NCBI GenBank assembly: GCA_001942415.1
Contig: MKJX01000122.1
Location: 25,170-89,169 of the forward strand
Reading direction: 5' to 3'
DNA from: Pseudonocardia sp. CNS-139
Lineage (GTDB): Bacteria > Actinomycetota > Actinomycetes > Mycobacteriales > Pseudonocardiaceae
DNA length: 64,000 nucleotides
Positions 9,541-18,891 of the stretch are shown one piece after another. Position 1 is the stretch's first letter. Each line of letters opens with the position of its first letter. Both the position numbers and the translations under genes were made by a program. The notes under the pieces are model-generated. The model saw nothing but the letters and a program-made list of their open reading frames with translations. It did no database searches and was not told the DNA's origin.

Positions 9541-9720
9541 TCAGCGGCAGTCGACGGCGCGACGACAGGTGGCGCTGGAGGTGCGGGCGAGGTCCACCGC
9601 GAGGCGGCGGGTCAGCAGGAGCGTCCGCGCGCGTCGATGCGCACCGAACAGGCCCGGTCGGCACCCGCGCGGGTGCCCGGCGCCGGACGCGGTGCAGCAG
9701 ACATGGCCCGATGGTGGCAT
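9541..9720 (-). CDS. putative cysteine/sulfur-responsive leader peptide
   Basis: A short frame ends in LLLTRRLAVDLARTSSATC followed by RRAVDCR. This 'LTRRxxVDLxRxSSAxC' tail closely resembles the Cys-containing leader peptides known upstream of sulfur-assimilation and transporter operons in streptomycetes and relatives. It lies 153 bases upstream of the monooxygenase gene on the same strand, the expected place for an attenuator. The true start is unclear: ATG 9720 gives 59 aa with no obvious ribosome site, and family members are usually shorter. Identity rests on my memory of the family pattern, not on a search. Confidence 0.5.
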   Translation of the reverse strand: MPPSGHVCCTASGAGHPRGCRPGLFGAHRRARTLLLTRRLAVDLARTSSATCRRAVDCR

Positions 9721-9750
9721 CCGGTGGCGAGCGGCGTCCAACTCGCGGGT

Positions 9751-9781
9751 CCGATCACTTTCGATAGAGAATCCCGATCGG
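9751..9781. promoter_or_regulatory. possible LysR operator between the divergent genes
   Basis: CCGATC at 9751-9756 is mirrored by GATCGG at 9776-9781, enclosing an AT-richer core (ACTTTCGATAGAGAATCC) unusual in this GC-rich sequence. The palindrome ends 19 bases before the LysR GTG and lies upstream of the leader peptide. LysR proteins bind interrupted dyads in just such divergent regions; assignment is by position only. Confidence 0.35.
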
Positions 9782-9800
9782 TCGTGCTGCACTGGCGTCC

Positions 9801-10649
9801 GTGAGTTCTCCGACGCGGACGCTCGACGTGGTGGCGCTGCGCAGCTTCGTCGCGGTGTCCGACTGCGGCGGGTTCCACCGCGCGGCCGCGACCCTGCACG
9901 TCAGCCAGCCCACCGTCAGCCACCACGTGCGGCGGCTGGAGGCGGCGTGCGGGCAGCCGCTCGTGCAGCGCTCCGGCCGGGTCTCCCGGCTGACGCCGGC
10001 CGGGGAGACCCTGCTGGCCGAGGCGCGGCGGATCCTCGCCATCCACGACGACGTGCTCGGCCGGCTCGCCGGCCCGGCGGTGGCGGAGCTGGCCGTCGGG
10101 TCCACCGAGCACGCCGCCGACGAGCTGCTGCCGCGGCTCACGCCCGCGCTGGGCCGGCCGGTGCGGTTCCGCCTCGACCGCGGGGCGAACCTGCGGGCCG
10201 CGCTGGAACGCGGCGACCTCGACCTCGCGCTGCTGATGAACGTGCCCGCCGACGACCGGTCGGCCGCCGCGGGCCCGCTCGGCGTGCACTGGTACGCCGC
10301 GCCCGGGTGGGAGCCGCCCGCGCGGGGACCGCTTCCGCTCGTGGCCCTCGACGAGCCGTGCGCGCTGCGCGACCGCGCGCTGGCCACGCTCGGCGCGGCC
10401 GGCCGCGCCGTCAGCGTGGTCTGCGAGGCGGCCTACCTCGCCGGGGTGCTCGCCGCGGCCCGCGCGGGGCTGGGCGTGGCGATGCTCGCGACGCTCGGCC
10501 ACACGCCGGAGGGGCTGGTGCGGCGCGACGACCTGCCCGCCGCCGAGCCGATGCCGATCTCGGTGCGCTGCCGGCGCGGGCTCCCGGCTGCGACGCTGAC
10601 GGACGCGGCAACGGCCGTCGGGCGCGTGCTGGCCGGCACGTCCGCCTGA
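9801..10649 (+). CDS. LysR-family transcriptional regulator
   Basis: 282 aa from a GTG at 9801. The N-terminal winged helix-turn-helix is clear (about residues 8-66: LRSFVAVSDCGGFHRAAATLHVSQPTVSHHVRRLEAACGQPLVQRS). The remaining two-lobed effector-binding region is compact (about 190 residues) and Ala/Leu-rich. It is divergent from the flavin-monooxygenase/ABC operon and separated from it by the leader region, so it is the likely regulator of that operon. The inducer is not evident. Confidence 0.88.
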   Translation: MSSPTRTLDVVALRSFVAVSDCGGFHRAAATLHVSQPTVSHHVRRLEAACGQPLVQRSGRVSRLTPAGETLLAEARRILAIHDDVLGRLAGPAVAELAVGSTEHAADELLPRLTPALGRPVRFRLDRGANLRAALERGDLDLALLMNVPADDRSAAAGPLGVHWYAAPGWEPPARGPLPLVALDEPCALRDRALATLGAAGRAVSVVCEAAYLAGVLAAARAGLGVAMLATLGHTPEGLVRRDDLPAAEPMPISVRCRRGLPAATLTDAATAVGRVLAGTSA

Positions 10650-10811
10650 TCCGGGTCTGCCGGGAAATCGGAAACAGAACCGCAACGCGCCAGCAATCGG
10701 TGAGTTTCCGGCGGCCTTATCATTCCGCGCCCTCCCTGGGACGAGGGATGCCCGGAATTGCCGATCCGTGGGGATGGAGAAGGGCGTTCCGCCGCGCTTA
10801 CCGTCTCCGCC
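10650..10811 (+). promoter_or_regulatory. intergenic region before the Rieske/ABC operon
   Basis: 162 bases without a gene. CGGAAAC at 10669-10675 and GTTTCCG at 10704-10710 form an inverted repeat with a 28-base spacer, a possible operator or weak terminator. A TATCAT hexamer at 10718-10723 could be a -10 element. No convincing Shine-Dalgarno precedes the ATG at 10812. Confidence 0.3.
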
Positions 10812-12321
10812 ATGGAGTCCGGGAAATCCCAGCTCACCGCACCTGCCTGCGGGTGGAGGGGCTCGCCAAACGCTTCGGGGCGGCCGTCGCGCTGCAGGAT
10901 GTCGAGCTCGAGTTCCGGGCCGGCACGATCACCGCGCTGACGGGTGAGAACGGCTCCGGGAAATCGACGATCGCGCGGATTCTGGGTGGCGTGCTCACCC
11001 GGACGCGGGCCGGATACTGGTCGACGGTGCGCCGGTGGAGATCGCGAACGCGAAGGCCGCACTCTCCCGCGGGATCGCGCTGATCAGCCAGGAGCTGACG
11101 CTCGCCGGGGACCTCAGCGTGGCCGAGAACCTGTTCATGGGCCGCCTCCCGGGCACGGCCGGCACGGTGTCCTGGCGCCGGCTGCGCCGGGCCGCCGCCG
11201 AGGTGCTCGACCGCTACGAGATGCCGGTCCCGCCGGGCGCCCGGGTCGCGGACCTGCCCATCGAGCTGCAGCAGCAGGTCGAGATCGCCCGCGCGCTCAC
11301 CGTCGACCCGCGGGTGCTGATCCTCGACGAGGCCACCAGCTCCCTGTCCGAGGCGGCCGCCGAGCGGCTGCTCGCGCTCATCGAGGAGCGTCGCGCCGCC
11401 GGCACCGCGGTCGTGATGATCACCCACCGCATGAACGAGATCTACCGGGCCGCCGACACCGCGGCCGTGCTGCGCGACGGGCGGATCGTCGCGTCGGTCC
11501 CGATCCCCGCCACCCCCGAACCGGACCTGGTGCGGCTCATGGTCGGGCGCGAGCTGGGCGACTACTACGGCCGCCGGACCCACGCCGCCGACCCGGCGGT
11601 CGCGCTGCACGCCGAGGGCGTCGCCGCGGCCGGGCTGCTGCCCACCGACCTGCAGGTCCGGGCCGGGGAGATCGTCGGGATCGCGGGGCTGTCGGGCTCC
11701 GGCAAGGAGGTGCTGGGCCACGCGCTGGCCGGCGCCGTCGCGGCCGGCGGCCGGCTCGTCGTCGGCGGGCGGGAGGTGCCGCTGGGCCGTCCCACGCTGC
11801 GCCACGGCCTCGGCTTCGTGCCCGAGGACCGCAAGGCCAAGGCGCTGCTGCTCAACCGGCCGGTGGCCGAGAACCTGGCGCTGTCGTGGGCGTCGGAGGT
11901 CTTCCGGCTGGGCCTGCGCCGCGCGGGCCACGAGCGCCGCCGCGTCGCCGAGGCCGTGCGGCGCTACGACATCCGCACCGCCTCGCCCCAGCTGCCGGCC
12001 GCGGCGCTGTCCGGCGGCAACCAGCAGAAGATCACGATCGGCCGGCTCTTCGACCTCGACCTGCCCGCCTACGTCCTCAGCGAGCCGACCCGCGGCATCG
12101 ACGTCGGCTCGAAGAGCGCGATCTACGCGCTGCTGCGCGAGCAGGCCGCCCGCGGCGCCGCGGTGCTGTTCATCTCCTCCGAGCTGAACGAGCTGTGCGG
12201 GGTCTGCGACCGGGTCCTGACGATGTACCGCGGCCGCGTGGTCGCCGAGTTCGACGGCGACGGGATCACCGAGGAAGCGGTCACCCACGCCATGGTCACG
12301 GGCGCGCCCGCTGCCGCCTGA
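10812..12321 (+). CDS. sugar-type ABC transporter ATPase, tandem domains (RbsA/MglA-like), two frameshifts
   Basis: Two ATPase domains in one chain. The first has Walker A GENGSGKST, Q-loop 'ISQELTLAGDLSV' and Walker B 'VLILDEATSSL'. The second has the degenerate GLSGSGKE typical of RbsA, 'GLGFVPEDRKAKALLLNRPVAENLAL', signature 'LSGGNQQKITIGR' and 'YVLSEPTRGIDVGSKS'. The first about 12 codons are in frame with ATG 10812, then the frame changes near 10845 and again near 11010 (RILVDGAPVEIANAK). Start of the operon, 40 bases ahead of the permease. Such importers usually carry sugars, but the neighbours suggest a ring compound. Confidence 0.88.
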
Positions 12322-12361
12322 CCTGCACCTTCCCGCCCACCGGTACCGAAGAGGAACCGCC

Positions 12362-13435
12362 ATGACAGTTCTCGACCAGGCCGGCGCCCCGGTCGCGCCG
12401 GCCGCCGCGCCGCGGCGCCGGGTGCCGCTCCCGCACCTCGGGGAACGGGGTGGTGTCGTCGCCGCGTTCGTCGTGCTCGTCGTGCTCGCGTCGCTCACCC
12501 TCGACGGCTTCGCCACCTGGGCGAACGTGGTGAACGTGGTCGGGGCCAACAGCGTGGCGCTCGCGCTGGCCGTCGGGTCGACGTTCGTGATCATCGCGGG
12601 CGGCATCGACCTGTCGGTCGTCTCGATGACCGCGGCGTCCGGCATGGTCGTGGGCCTGCTCTTCGCCGCCGGCGCACCGACGGCGCTCAGCGTACTGGGC
12701 GGGCTGGCGGCCGGGCTCCTGCTCGGAGTCGTCAACGGCGTGCTCGTGTCCTGGGTGCGGATCAGCTTCCTGGTCGTGACGCTGGGCATGGCGTCGATCG
12801 CCGCGAGCATCGCGCTGCTGGTGGCCGACGGCTCCACGATCAACGTGTTCGACCTGCCGGCGTTCGGGGCGCTCAACACCTTCGCCACCGGCACGCTCGG
12901 CCCGGTCCCGATCGTCCTGCTGTTCGACGTCGCGCTCGTGCTCGTCGCCGCCGGGGTGCTCGGCTACACCCGGTTCGGACGGGCGGTGTTCGCCGTCGGG
13001 TCCAACCCGGAGGCGGCGCGGCTCAACGGCATCGACGTCCGCACCACCACCCTGGCGGTCTACGCGATCGCGGGGCTCGCGGCCGGCGTCGCCGGGCTCG
13101 TCTCCGTCGGGCGGCTCACCGGCGCGTCCCCGCAGATCGACCCGTCGCTGCTCAACGGCGTGCTCGCGGCGGTGCTCATCGGCGGCACCTCGTTCAGCGG
13201 CGGCAAGGGCAGCATCGGCGGCACGGTGCTCGGGGTGCTGTTCCTCGGCGTCGTGCAGAACGCGATGACGCTCGCCGACATCTCCAGCTTCTGGCGGCAG
13301 GCCGTCAACGGCGTGCTGCTCATCCTGGCCGTCGGCCTCGGCCTGGTCCGCACCCGCGCGCAGCGTCGCGAGCGGGCGGCGGCGCGGGCCGTCGGGTCGG
13401 GACCAACCGGGACGTCGGGGGCGTCCCGTGCCTGA
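12362..13435 (+). CDS. sugar-type ABC transporter permease (RbsC-like)
   Basis: 357 aa, intact. About ten membrane helices with the family signature 'GGIDLSVVSMTAASGMVVGLL', 'FLVVTLGMASIAASIALL', 'VFAVGSNPEAARLNGIDV' and 'VLIGGTSFSGGKGSIGGTVLG'. GAACCGCC just upstream of the ATG is only a weak ribosome site. The 3' end overlaps the Rieske ferredoxin gene by 8 bases, so the redox protein is expressed as part of the transport operon. Confidence 0.93.
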   Translation: MTVLDQAGAPVAPAAAPRRRVPLPHLGERGGVVAAFVVLVVLASLTLDGFATWANVVNVVGANSVALALAVGSTFVIIAGGIDLSVVSMTAASGMVVGLLFAAGAPTALSVLGGLAAGLLLGVVNGVLVSWVRISFLVVTLGMASIAASIALLVADGSTINVFDLPAFGALNTFATGTLGPVPIVLLFDVALVLVAAGVLGYTRFGRAVFAVGSNPEAARLNGIDVRTTTLAVYAIAGLAAGVAGLVSVGRLTGASPQIDPSLLNGVLAAVLIGGTSFSGGKGSIGGTVLGVLFLGVVQNAMTLADISSFWRQAVNGVLLILAVGLGLVRTRAQRRERAAARAVGSGPTGTSGASRA

Positions 13436-13784
13436 CGCCGGTGCCGGCCCGTGGACGGAGGTCTGCGCGCTCGCGGACCTCGGCCCCGGGACGGCCACCA
13501 CCGTGCCCGGCGCGTGCCCGCCGGTCGCCGTGTTCAACGTGGACGGCGAGCTGTTCGCGGTGGACGACACCTGCACGCACGCCGAGTACTCGCTCTCGCA
13601 GGGCTACCTCGACGGCGACGCCGTCGAGTGCGAGCTGCACTTCGCCACCTTCTCCGTCCGCACCGGCGCCGCCCTCACCGCCCCGGCCCAGGAGCCGCTC
13701 GGCACCTACCCGGTCGAGGTCGAGGCGGGCCGGGTGTTCGTCGCCGTCACCCGCCGCTGCGTGCTGGCGAAGCTCCGCACCTGA
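13428..13784 (+). CDS. Rieske [2Fe-2S] ferredoxin
   Basis: 118 aa. Rieske cluster ligands are C49-x-H51 (DTCTHAEYSL) and C68-x2-H71 (VECELHFATF), 16 residues apart as in the BphF/CarAc-type soluble ferredoxins. No signal peptide or membrane anchor, so a cytoplasmic electron carrier. It probably passes electrons from the reductase at 17667-18891 to the oxygenase at 15704-17645. Its position between the ABC permease and binding-protein genes is unusual. The last residues (TRRCVLAKLRT) look slightly extended relative to relatives. Confidence 0.92.
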   Translation: MPDAGAGPWTEVCALADLGPGTATTVPGACPPVAVFNVDGELFAVDDTCTHAEYSLSQGYLDGDAVECELHFATFSVRTGAALTAPAQEPLGTYPVEVEAGRVFVAVTRRCVLAKLRT

Positions 13785-13811
13785 ACCCCCACCCCCCGAA
13801 CGGACACCCCC

Positions 13812-14819
13812 ATGCGCAACCCCCGACTGATCGTCGCCGGCCTGCTGGCCTGCGCGCTCGCCACCACCGCCGCCTGCGGCACCGCCGCGGGCAGCGGCTC
13901 CGACTCCCTCACGGTCGGCATGTCGTCGCCGGTCATGGCCCAGGAGGGCCAGCAGGCGCTCGCGGACGGCTTCACCGCCGCCGCGGCCTCGCTCGGCTGG
14001 GGCGAGCGGGTCTACGACGCCAACCTCTCGGCCGACACCCAGGTCTCCAACGTCCAGACGATGGTGGCTCAGAACAACGCGGCGATCGCGGCGTGGGCGC
14101 TGGACGACGGCGCCATCTCCGGCGCCTACGCCGGCGCGCGGGCGGCGAACATCCCCGTCGTCGGGATCAACTCCGCGGGCAGCGGCGTGACCACCTCGGT
14201 CTGGTGGGAGGTCAACACCTGCGAGGCGGGCGGCACCGTCGAGAAGCTCGCGCAGCTCTTCGCCACCGCCAAGCCCGGCGGCAACATCGCGATCATCTCC
14301 GGGCCGCCCGCCCCGTCGATCGTCGCGCTCACGGAGTGCTTCACGGCCGCCGCCGAGCAGGCCGGGCTCACGGTCGTCGCGCGGCAGGACAACACGCAGG
14401 ACAGCAGCGCCGGGGCCTCCGCGCTGGCCCAGGACCTGCTCTCGGCGCACCCCGACCTCGACGGCTTCTGGGCCTACAACGACGCGTCCGCGCTGGGCAT
14501 CTCCTCGGCGATCCTGGCGAGCGGCCGCACCGTCCACTCCGGGACGAACGGCGACGGCCTGGTCGTGACCGGCGTGAACGGCGACTCCGCCGCGATCACC
14601 GCCGTGCGCAACGGCACCGTCACCGCGACCGTCGACACCGACCCCGCCTGCACCGGCTGGGCCGTCGTCGGCGCGATGCAGTCGGCCGTGCAGGACGCGG
14701 GCGCCACGCCGGAGCGCTACGTGGTGCGCAGCGCGATCGTCGACAGCGCCGCCGTCGGCTCCTTCGTCGCACCGGCCGACCGCACCTGCTCCCTGACCGA
14801 CCTCCCGCTCGTCGACTGA
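13812..14819 (+). CDS. sugar-type ABC transporter substrate-binding lipoprotein (RbsB-like)
   Basis: 335 aa. Lipoprotein signal: MRNPRLIVAGLLACALATTAAC, with cleavage before C22 and lipid anchoring. The mature part has the periplasmic-binding-protein type-1 pattern: 'LTVGMSSPVMAQEGQQALADGF', 'QNNAAIAAWALDDGAI' and 'IPVVGINSAG'. Placed after the ferredoxin and 9 bases before a hydrolase gene, so it belongs to the catabolic operon and is the best protein for identifying the growth substrate. Confidence 0.9.
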   Translation: MRNPRLIVAGLLACALATTAACGTAAGSGSDSLTVGMSSPVMAQEGQQALADGFTAAAASLGWGERVYDANLSADTQVSNVQTMVAQNNAAIAAWALDDGAISGAYAGARAANIPVVGINSAGSGVTTSVWWEVNTCEAGGTVEKLAQLFATAKPGGNIAIISGPPAPSIVALTECFTAAAEQAGLTVVARQDNTQDSSAGASALAQDLLSAHPDLDGFWAYNDASALGISSAILASGRTVHSGTNGDGLVVTGVNGDSAAITAVRNGTVTATVDTDPACTGWAVVGAMQSAVQDAGATPERYVVRSAIVDSAAVGSFVAPADRTCSLTDLPLVD

Positions 14820-14828
14820 GGAGACTCC

Positions 14829-15689
14829 ATGATCGACATCGAGCTGCCCGAGCCACCGGGCAAGCAGGTCGCGGCGCGCGGCCACACGATCCACTACATC
14901 GACGTCGGCGCGGGCCGGCCCACCGTGTTCCTGCACGGTGGCGGCCCCGGCTGCTCCGGCTGGACCGACTTCGGCACCGTCGCGGGCGCGTTCGAGCAGG
15001 ACCGCCGGGTGCTGCTGGTGGACATGCTGCACTTCGGCCGCTCGTCCAAGGAGCCGTTCACCGCGCCGCGCTGGAGCTACCACGGCCAGGTCATCGGCGC
15101 CGCCCTCGACGCGATCGGCGTCGAGCTGGCCGACTTCGTCTGCAACTCCATCGGCGGGTCCGCGGCGCTCGCGCTGGCCGCCGAACGCCCCGAGCTGGTG
15201 CGCAGGCTCGTCGTCACGGGGAGCGAGCCCACCCCGCTCGGCGCGCAGGCGCCCAGCCCCGAGCTGGACCGCAAGGGCAGGACCGCGTGGACGAGCTACT
15301 ACGCCGACGGCGGCCCGACCAGGGAGAAGCTGGCCGCGATCATGGCCGAGCTGGAGTGGACCGGCCTCGACGAGGTCCCGAGCTGGACGTTCGACCTGCG
15401 CTGGGAGCTGTCGAACCTGCCCGACCTGGTGGCGCTCGGGCCCGACTGGTCACCGGGCGGGGGCCGCGGAATCCCGCAGGACCTCGCCCACCACCTGACG
15501 CTCGTGCGGGCGAAGACGCTCTTCCTCTGGGGCGACCGCGACGCGTTCCTCGTGCCGGAGTACGCGCTCGGCCTCACCCGGCTCGTGCCGGACTCGTCGC
15601 TCCACGTGATGGCCGGCGGCGCGCACCACATGGAGGAGGAGCGGCCGGGCGAGTATGCGGCCGTCGTCAAGGCCTTCCTGGACAGCTGA
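14829..15689 (+). CDS. alpha/beta hydrolase, meta-cleavage-product hydrolase type
   Basis: 286 aa. 'FLHGGGPGCSGWTDF' is the oxyanion-loop signature of C-C bond hydrolases such as BphD, HsaD and MhpC. Nucleophile elbow 'CNSIGGSAAL' (Ser in N-S-I-G-G, Cys where many have Gly), acid 'WGDRDAF', base His in 'GGAHHMEEER'. This family splits ring-fission products, but no ring-cleavage dioxygenase is encoded in the operon, so the substrate may differ or the dioxygenase may lie elsewhere. GAGGAGACTCC just upstream supplies the ribosome site. Confidence 0.87.
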   Translation: MIDIELPEPPGKQVAARGHTIHYIDVGAGRPTVFLHGGGPGCSGWTDFGTVAGAFEQDRRVLLVDMLHFGRSSKEPFTAPRWSYHGQVIGAALDAIGVELADFVCNSIGGSAALALAAERPELVRRLVVTGSEPTPLGAQAPSPELDRKGRTAWTSYYADGGPTREKLAAIMAELEWTGLDEVPSWTFDLRWELSNLPDLVALGPDWSPGGGRGIPQDLAHHLTLVRAKTLFLWGDRDAFLVPEYALGLTRLVPDSSLHVMAGGAHHMEEERPGEYAAVVKAFLDS

Positions 15690-15703
15690 GGAACGGGAGA
15701 GAC

Positions 15704-17050
15704 GTGGACATCAACGACAGGCTCCAGGAGCTCGTCGACTGGGAGCACGGCCTGATCGGGCCGGAGATCTTCATCGACGACGCCATCTACCGCAGGGAGC
15801 TGGAGGCGCTCTTCGGGCGCGCGTGGCTCTTCATCGCGCACGACTCGATGCTCGCCGCGCCGGGCGACTTCCTGAACACCTACATGGGCGGCGACCCGGT
15901 GCTCGCGATCCGGCAGAAGGACATGTCGGTGCGGGTGTTCCTCAACGCCTGCCGCCACCGCGGCATGAAGATCTGCCGCGCCGAGGACGGCAACGCCCGC
16001 ACGTTCATGTGCACCTACCACGGGTGGACGTACAACACCGCGGGCGAGCTGATCAACGTCCCCAACCTGGACACGGCCTACTTCAACGAGCTGGACCAGA
16101 AGCGCTGGGGCCTGGTCGAGGTCGCGCAGGTGGCGCAGTACAAGGGCCTGTGGTTCGCCACGTTCGACCCCACGGCGCCGCCGTTGGAGGAGTTCCTCGG
16201 CGACATGCTCTACTACATCGACGCCTGGGTGGACCGCACGCCCGGCGGCATCGAGGTGCTGCCCGGCGTCGTCAAGTGGACGATCCACGGCAACTGGAAG
16301 CTCGGCGCCGAGCAGTTCGGCGGCGACGGCTACCACGCCGTGATCACGCACGCGTCGTCGCTCGGCACGTTCGACCCGTCGTTCCTGCGCGACATCAAGG
16401 GCATCGAGTTCGCGTCCCGCCAGGGCCACGGCTACTCGATGATCTTCGACCGGATGACCCGGTTCGCCGACGACCCGCTCGGCCGCTACAACCAGGAGCA
16501 GGTGCCCGAGCGGCTCGAACGCCTCGGCCCGGACCGCGCCAACACCGTCGGGAACTTCACCGTCTTCCCGAACCTCTCGGGGCTGCCCGGCTCGGCGAAC
16601 CTGCGGATGTGGCACCCCAAGGGCCCCAACGAGTTCGAGATCTGGTCCTGGACCATCGTCGACAAGGACGCCCCCGAGGAGGTCAAGCGCGCCCAGCGCA
16701 CGTCGGCGGCGTTCACGGAGGGCGCGGCCGGCGTCGTCGAGACCGACGACGGCGAGAACTGGGACCTGATCGGGCAGATGCTCGAACGCGGGGTGCAGAC
16801 CCGCAAGATGGCCTGGAACTACCAGATGGGCCACGGCCACGAGACCGACCACGACCCCGTCTACCCGGGCCGGGTGCTGCGCAACTACTTCGGCGAGGGC
16901 CCGCAGCGGGCCTTCTACCGGCGCTGGCTGGAGTTCATGACCAGCGACGAGTGGCCGCGCACCGCGCCGGCCGAGCCCGAGCGCGTGGAGCACGAGGCCG
17001 GCGAGCTGGCGCTCTCCCGGAAGGGGGCCCTGCGTGCTGACGCTTCCTGA
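15704..17050 (+). CDS. aromatic-ring-hydroxylating oxygenase, alpha subunit
   Basis: 448 aa from GTG 15704 (GGGAGAG nearby as ribosome site). Rieske domain ligands C83-x-H85 (NACRHRGMKI) and C103-x2-H106 (MCTYHGWTY). Mononuclear iron ligands are D208 bridging and H211, H216 in 'GGDGYHAVITH'; the third carboxylate lies further C-terminal. The length and the tandem beta-subunit gene indicate a hydroxylating dioxygenase with alpha/beta composition, as in biphenyl, naphthalene or benzoate enzymes. It inserts O2 into a ring using electrons from the ferredoxin. Overlaps the beta gene by 17 bases. Confidence 0.93.
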   Translation: MDINDRLQELVDWEHGLIGPEIFIDDAIYRRELEALFGRAWLFIAHDSMLAAPGDFLNTYMGGDPVLAIRQKDMSVRVFLNACRHRGMKICRAEDGNARTFMCTYHGWTYNTAGELINVPNLDTAYFNELDQKRWGLVEVAQVAQYKGLWFATFDPTAPPLEEFLGDMLYYIDAWVDRTPGGIEVLPGVVKWTIHGNWKLGAEQFGGDGYHAVITHASSLGTFDPSFLRDIKGIEFASRQGHGYSMIFDRMTRFADDPLGRYNQEQVPERLERLGPDRANTVGNFTVFPNLSGLPGSANLRMWHPKGPNEFEIWSWTIVDKDAPEEVKRAQRTSAAFTEGAAGVVETDDGENWDLIGQMLERGVQTRKMAWNYQMGHGHETDHDPVYPGRVLRNYFGEGPQRAFYRRWLEFMTSDEWPRTAPAEPERVEHEAGELALSRKGALRADAS

Positions 17051-17645
17051 GCAGTCCGGCCGCGCGCGGTCGGCGCCCAAGTTCCGCTCGCTGGGCCTGC
17101 CGCCGGTGGCGCCGGAGCTGCAGCGCGCCGTCGAGCACTTCTACCACGGCGAGGCCGAGCTCCTGGACGACTGGGAGTGGCGGGCCTGGGTGGAGCTGTT
17201 CACCGCCGACGCGCACTACCGCATGCCGATCCGCCGCAACCGGCTGCGCCGCCAGCGCAAGACCGACGAGGCCGACGACCTCGGCGGCCTGGAGGTCGCG
17301 CACGTCGACGACGACCGCACGTCCCTCGACATGCGCATCCAGCAGCTGGAGAGCGGGATGCACTGGGCGGAGGACCCGCCGTCGCGTTCGCGGCACCTCG
17401 TGACGAACGTGCGGGTGAAGGCCGCCGCGCTCGACGACGGGACGCCGGTGGAGGGCGAGTACCACGTGCGCAGCAACTTCCTCGTCTACCGCAACCGCCT
17501 GGAGGCCGAGGTCGACGTGTGGGCGGGGGAGCGGCGCGACGTGCTGCGCGCCGACGACGGCGCCACCGGCTTCCGGATCGCCGACCGGATCGTCCTGCTG
17601 GACCAGAACCTCGTGCTGTCGAAGAACCTCAGCGTGTTCTTCTGA
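17034..17645 (+). CDS. aromatic-ring-hydroxylating oxygenase, beta subunit
   Basis: 203 aa from GTG 17034. Small SnoaL/NTF2-fold subunit: 'VEHFYHGEAELLDDWEWRAWVELFTADAHYRMPIRRNR' at the start, 'SRSRHLVTNVRV' in the middle and 'RIADRIVLLDQNLVLSKNLSVFF' at the end, all typical of BphA2/NahAd-type subunits. Non-catalytic; it builds the alpha3beta3 assembly and can tune substrate range. Starts inside the alpha gene. Confidence 0.92.
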   Translation: MLTLPEQSGRARSAPKFRSLGLPPVAPELQRAVEHFYHGEAELLDDWEWRAWVELFTADAHYRMPIRRNRLRRQRKTDEADDLGGLEVAHVDDDRTSLDMRIQQLESGMHWAEDPPSRSRHLVTNVRVKAAALDDGTPVEGEYHVRSNFLVYRNRLEAEVDVWAGERRDVLRADDGATGFRIADRIVLLDQNLVLSKNLSVFF

Positions 17646-17666
17646 GGCCGCCAGGAACGGAATCCG

Positions 17667-18891
17667 ATGCCGAACAAGATGTCCTACGTGATCGTCGGCG
17701 CGGGCTGGCTGGCGCCCGCGCCGCCGAGGCGCTGCGCGAGAAGGGGTTCGACGACCGGATCTTCCTCGTCGGGGACGAGGGCCGGCTGCCCTACGAGCGC
17801 CCGCCGCTGTCGAAGGAGGTGCTGCGCGGGTCGGCCCCCGTCTCGTCGACGACGCTGCGGGCGTGGGAGGACTGGATGGACATCGCCGTCCACCTCGTCC
17901 TCGACGACCCGGTCGCCGCGCTCGACACCGCCGACCGCAGCGTGGTGCTGGCGAGCGGCATCCGCATCCACGCCGACAAGGTGCTGCTCGCGACCGGCGG
18001 CGTCCCCGTCCGGCTGGACGTGGCCGGCGCGGCCCTGCCCGGCGTGCACTACCTGCGCACCGCCGCCGAGTGCGAGGCGCTGGCGACCGGCTGCGCCGCG
18101 GGCGGCTGCGGGTGGCCGTGGTGGGCGGCGGGTTCCTCGCCGTCGAGGTCGCGTCGACCGCGGCCGCGCTCGGTAACGAGGTCACCTGGCTGTGCCGCTC
18201 CCGCCAGCCGCTCACCGGCACCGTCGGCGGCCACGCCGCGCGCGAGCTGGGGGAGCGGCTCGGCGGGATCACGGTGCGGACCGGGGTGTCGGTCGCCGGG
18301 TTCGCCGGCCGGACCGCCGTCACCGGGGCCGTGCTCCAGGACGGGGAGACGGTGCCGGCCGACGTCGTGCTCGTCGCGGTCGGGCACCGGCCCGCCCTCG
18401 GCTACCTGGACCCGGCCGTCTTCGGCACCCGGCACGGCGTGCCCGTCGACGAGCGGCTGGAGACGGCCGTGCCCGGGGTGTTCGCCGCGGGCGACGTCGC
18501 GAGCTTCGTCGACCCGTTCGTCGGCGCCCGCGTCCGGCACGGCACCTGGCGCAACGCCCAGGAGCAGGCCAGGACGGCGGCGGGCGCGATGCTCGGCGAC
18601 CCCGCGCCCTACCGGAGCGTCCCGTGGTCGTGGTCGGACCACTTCGGCACGAACGTGCAGGTCGCGGGCCAGGTGGACGAGACGGCCGAGATCGTCGAGC
18701 GGCGCGGGACCCGCGGCGTCACCTGGTTCTACCTCGACGGCGGCCGCGTCGTCGGGGCGGTCGGGATCGACGCCGGGCGCGACGTCCGCGCGGCGATGCT
18801 GCTCATGGAGGGCGGGGTCCCGGTGGACCCGGCGGCCGTCGCCGATCCCGCGGTCGACCTGCGCGCGACGACGGGGGTGACCCCGGCGTGA
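17667..18891 (+). CDS. ferredoxin reductase (BphA4-like, FAD/NAD), two frameshifts
   Basis: Starts MPNKMSYVIVGAG (FAD dinucleotide fold). Near 17705 the frame shifts, giving LAGARAAEALREKGFDDRIFLVGDE...RLPYERPPLSKEVLRG, the conserved BphA4/PdR motif. A second shift near 18105 leads to RVAVVGGGFLAVEVAS (NAD-binding fold). The end holds 'VPGVFAAGDVASFVDP' and 'WSWSDHFGTNVQVAGQ'. About 407 residues when joined. It takes electrons from NAD(P)H for the Rieske ferredoxin of this operon. Its stop overlaps the next GTG start. Confidence 0.88.

Noticed and set aside
5435..9664. A 1409-codon open frame on the minus strand
   Set aside because: It joins pieces of the monooxygenase, binding protein and permease through wrong-frame Arg/Pro-rich stretches. 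True products are separate genes with signal peptide, ATGA overlaps and family motifs.
9612..9704. Alternative 30-codon frame MSAAPRPAPGTRAG... ending RSC, overlapping the leader peptide
   Set aside because: It lacks the LTRRxxVDL pattern and ends earlier; the other frame fits the known family better, although the region is short and the choice is not certain.
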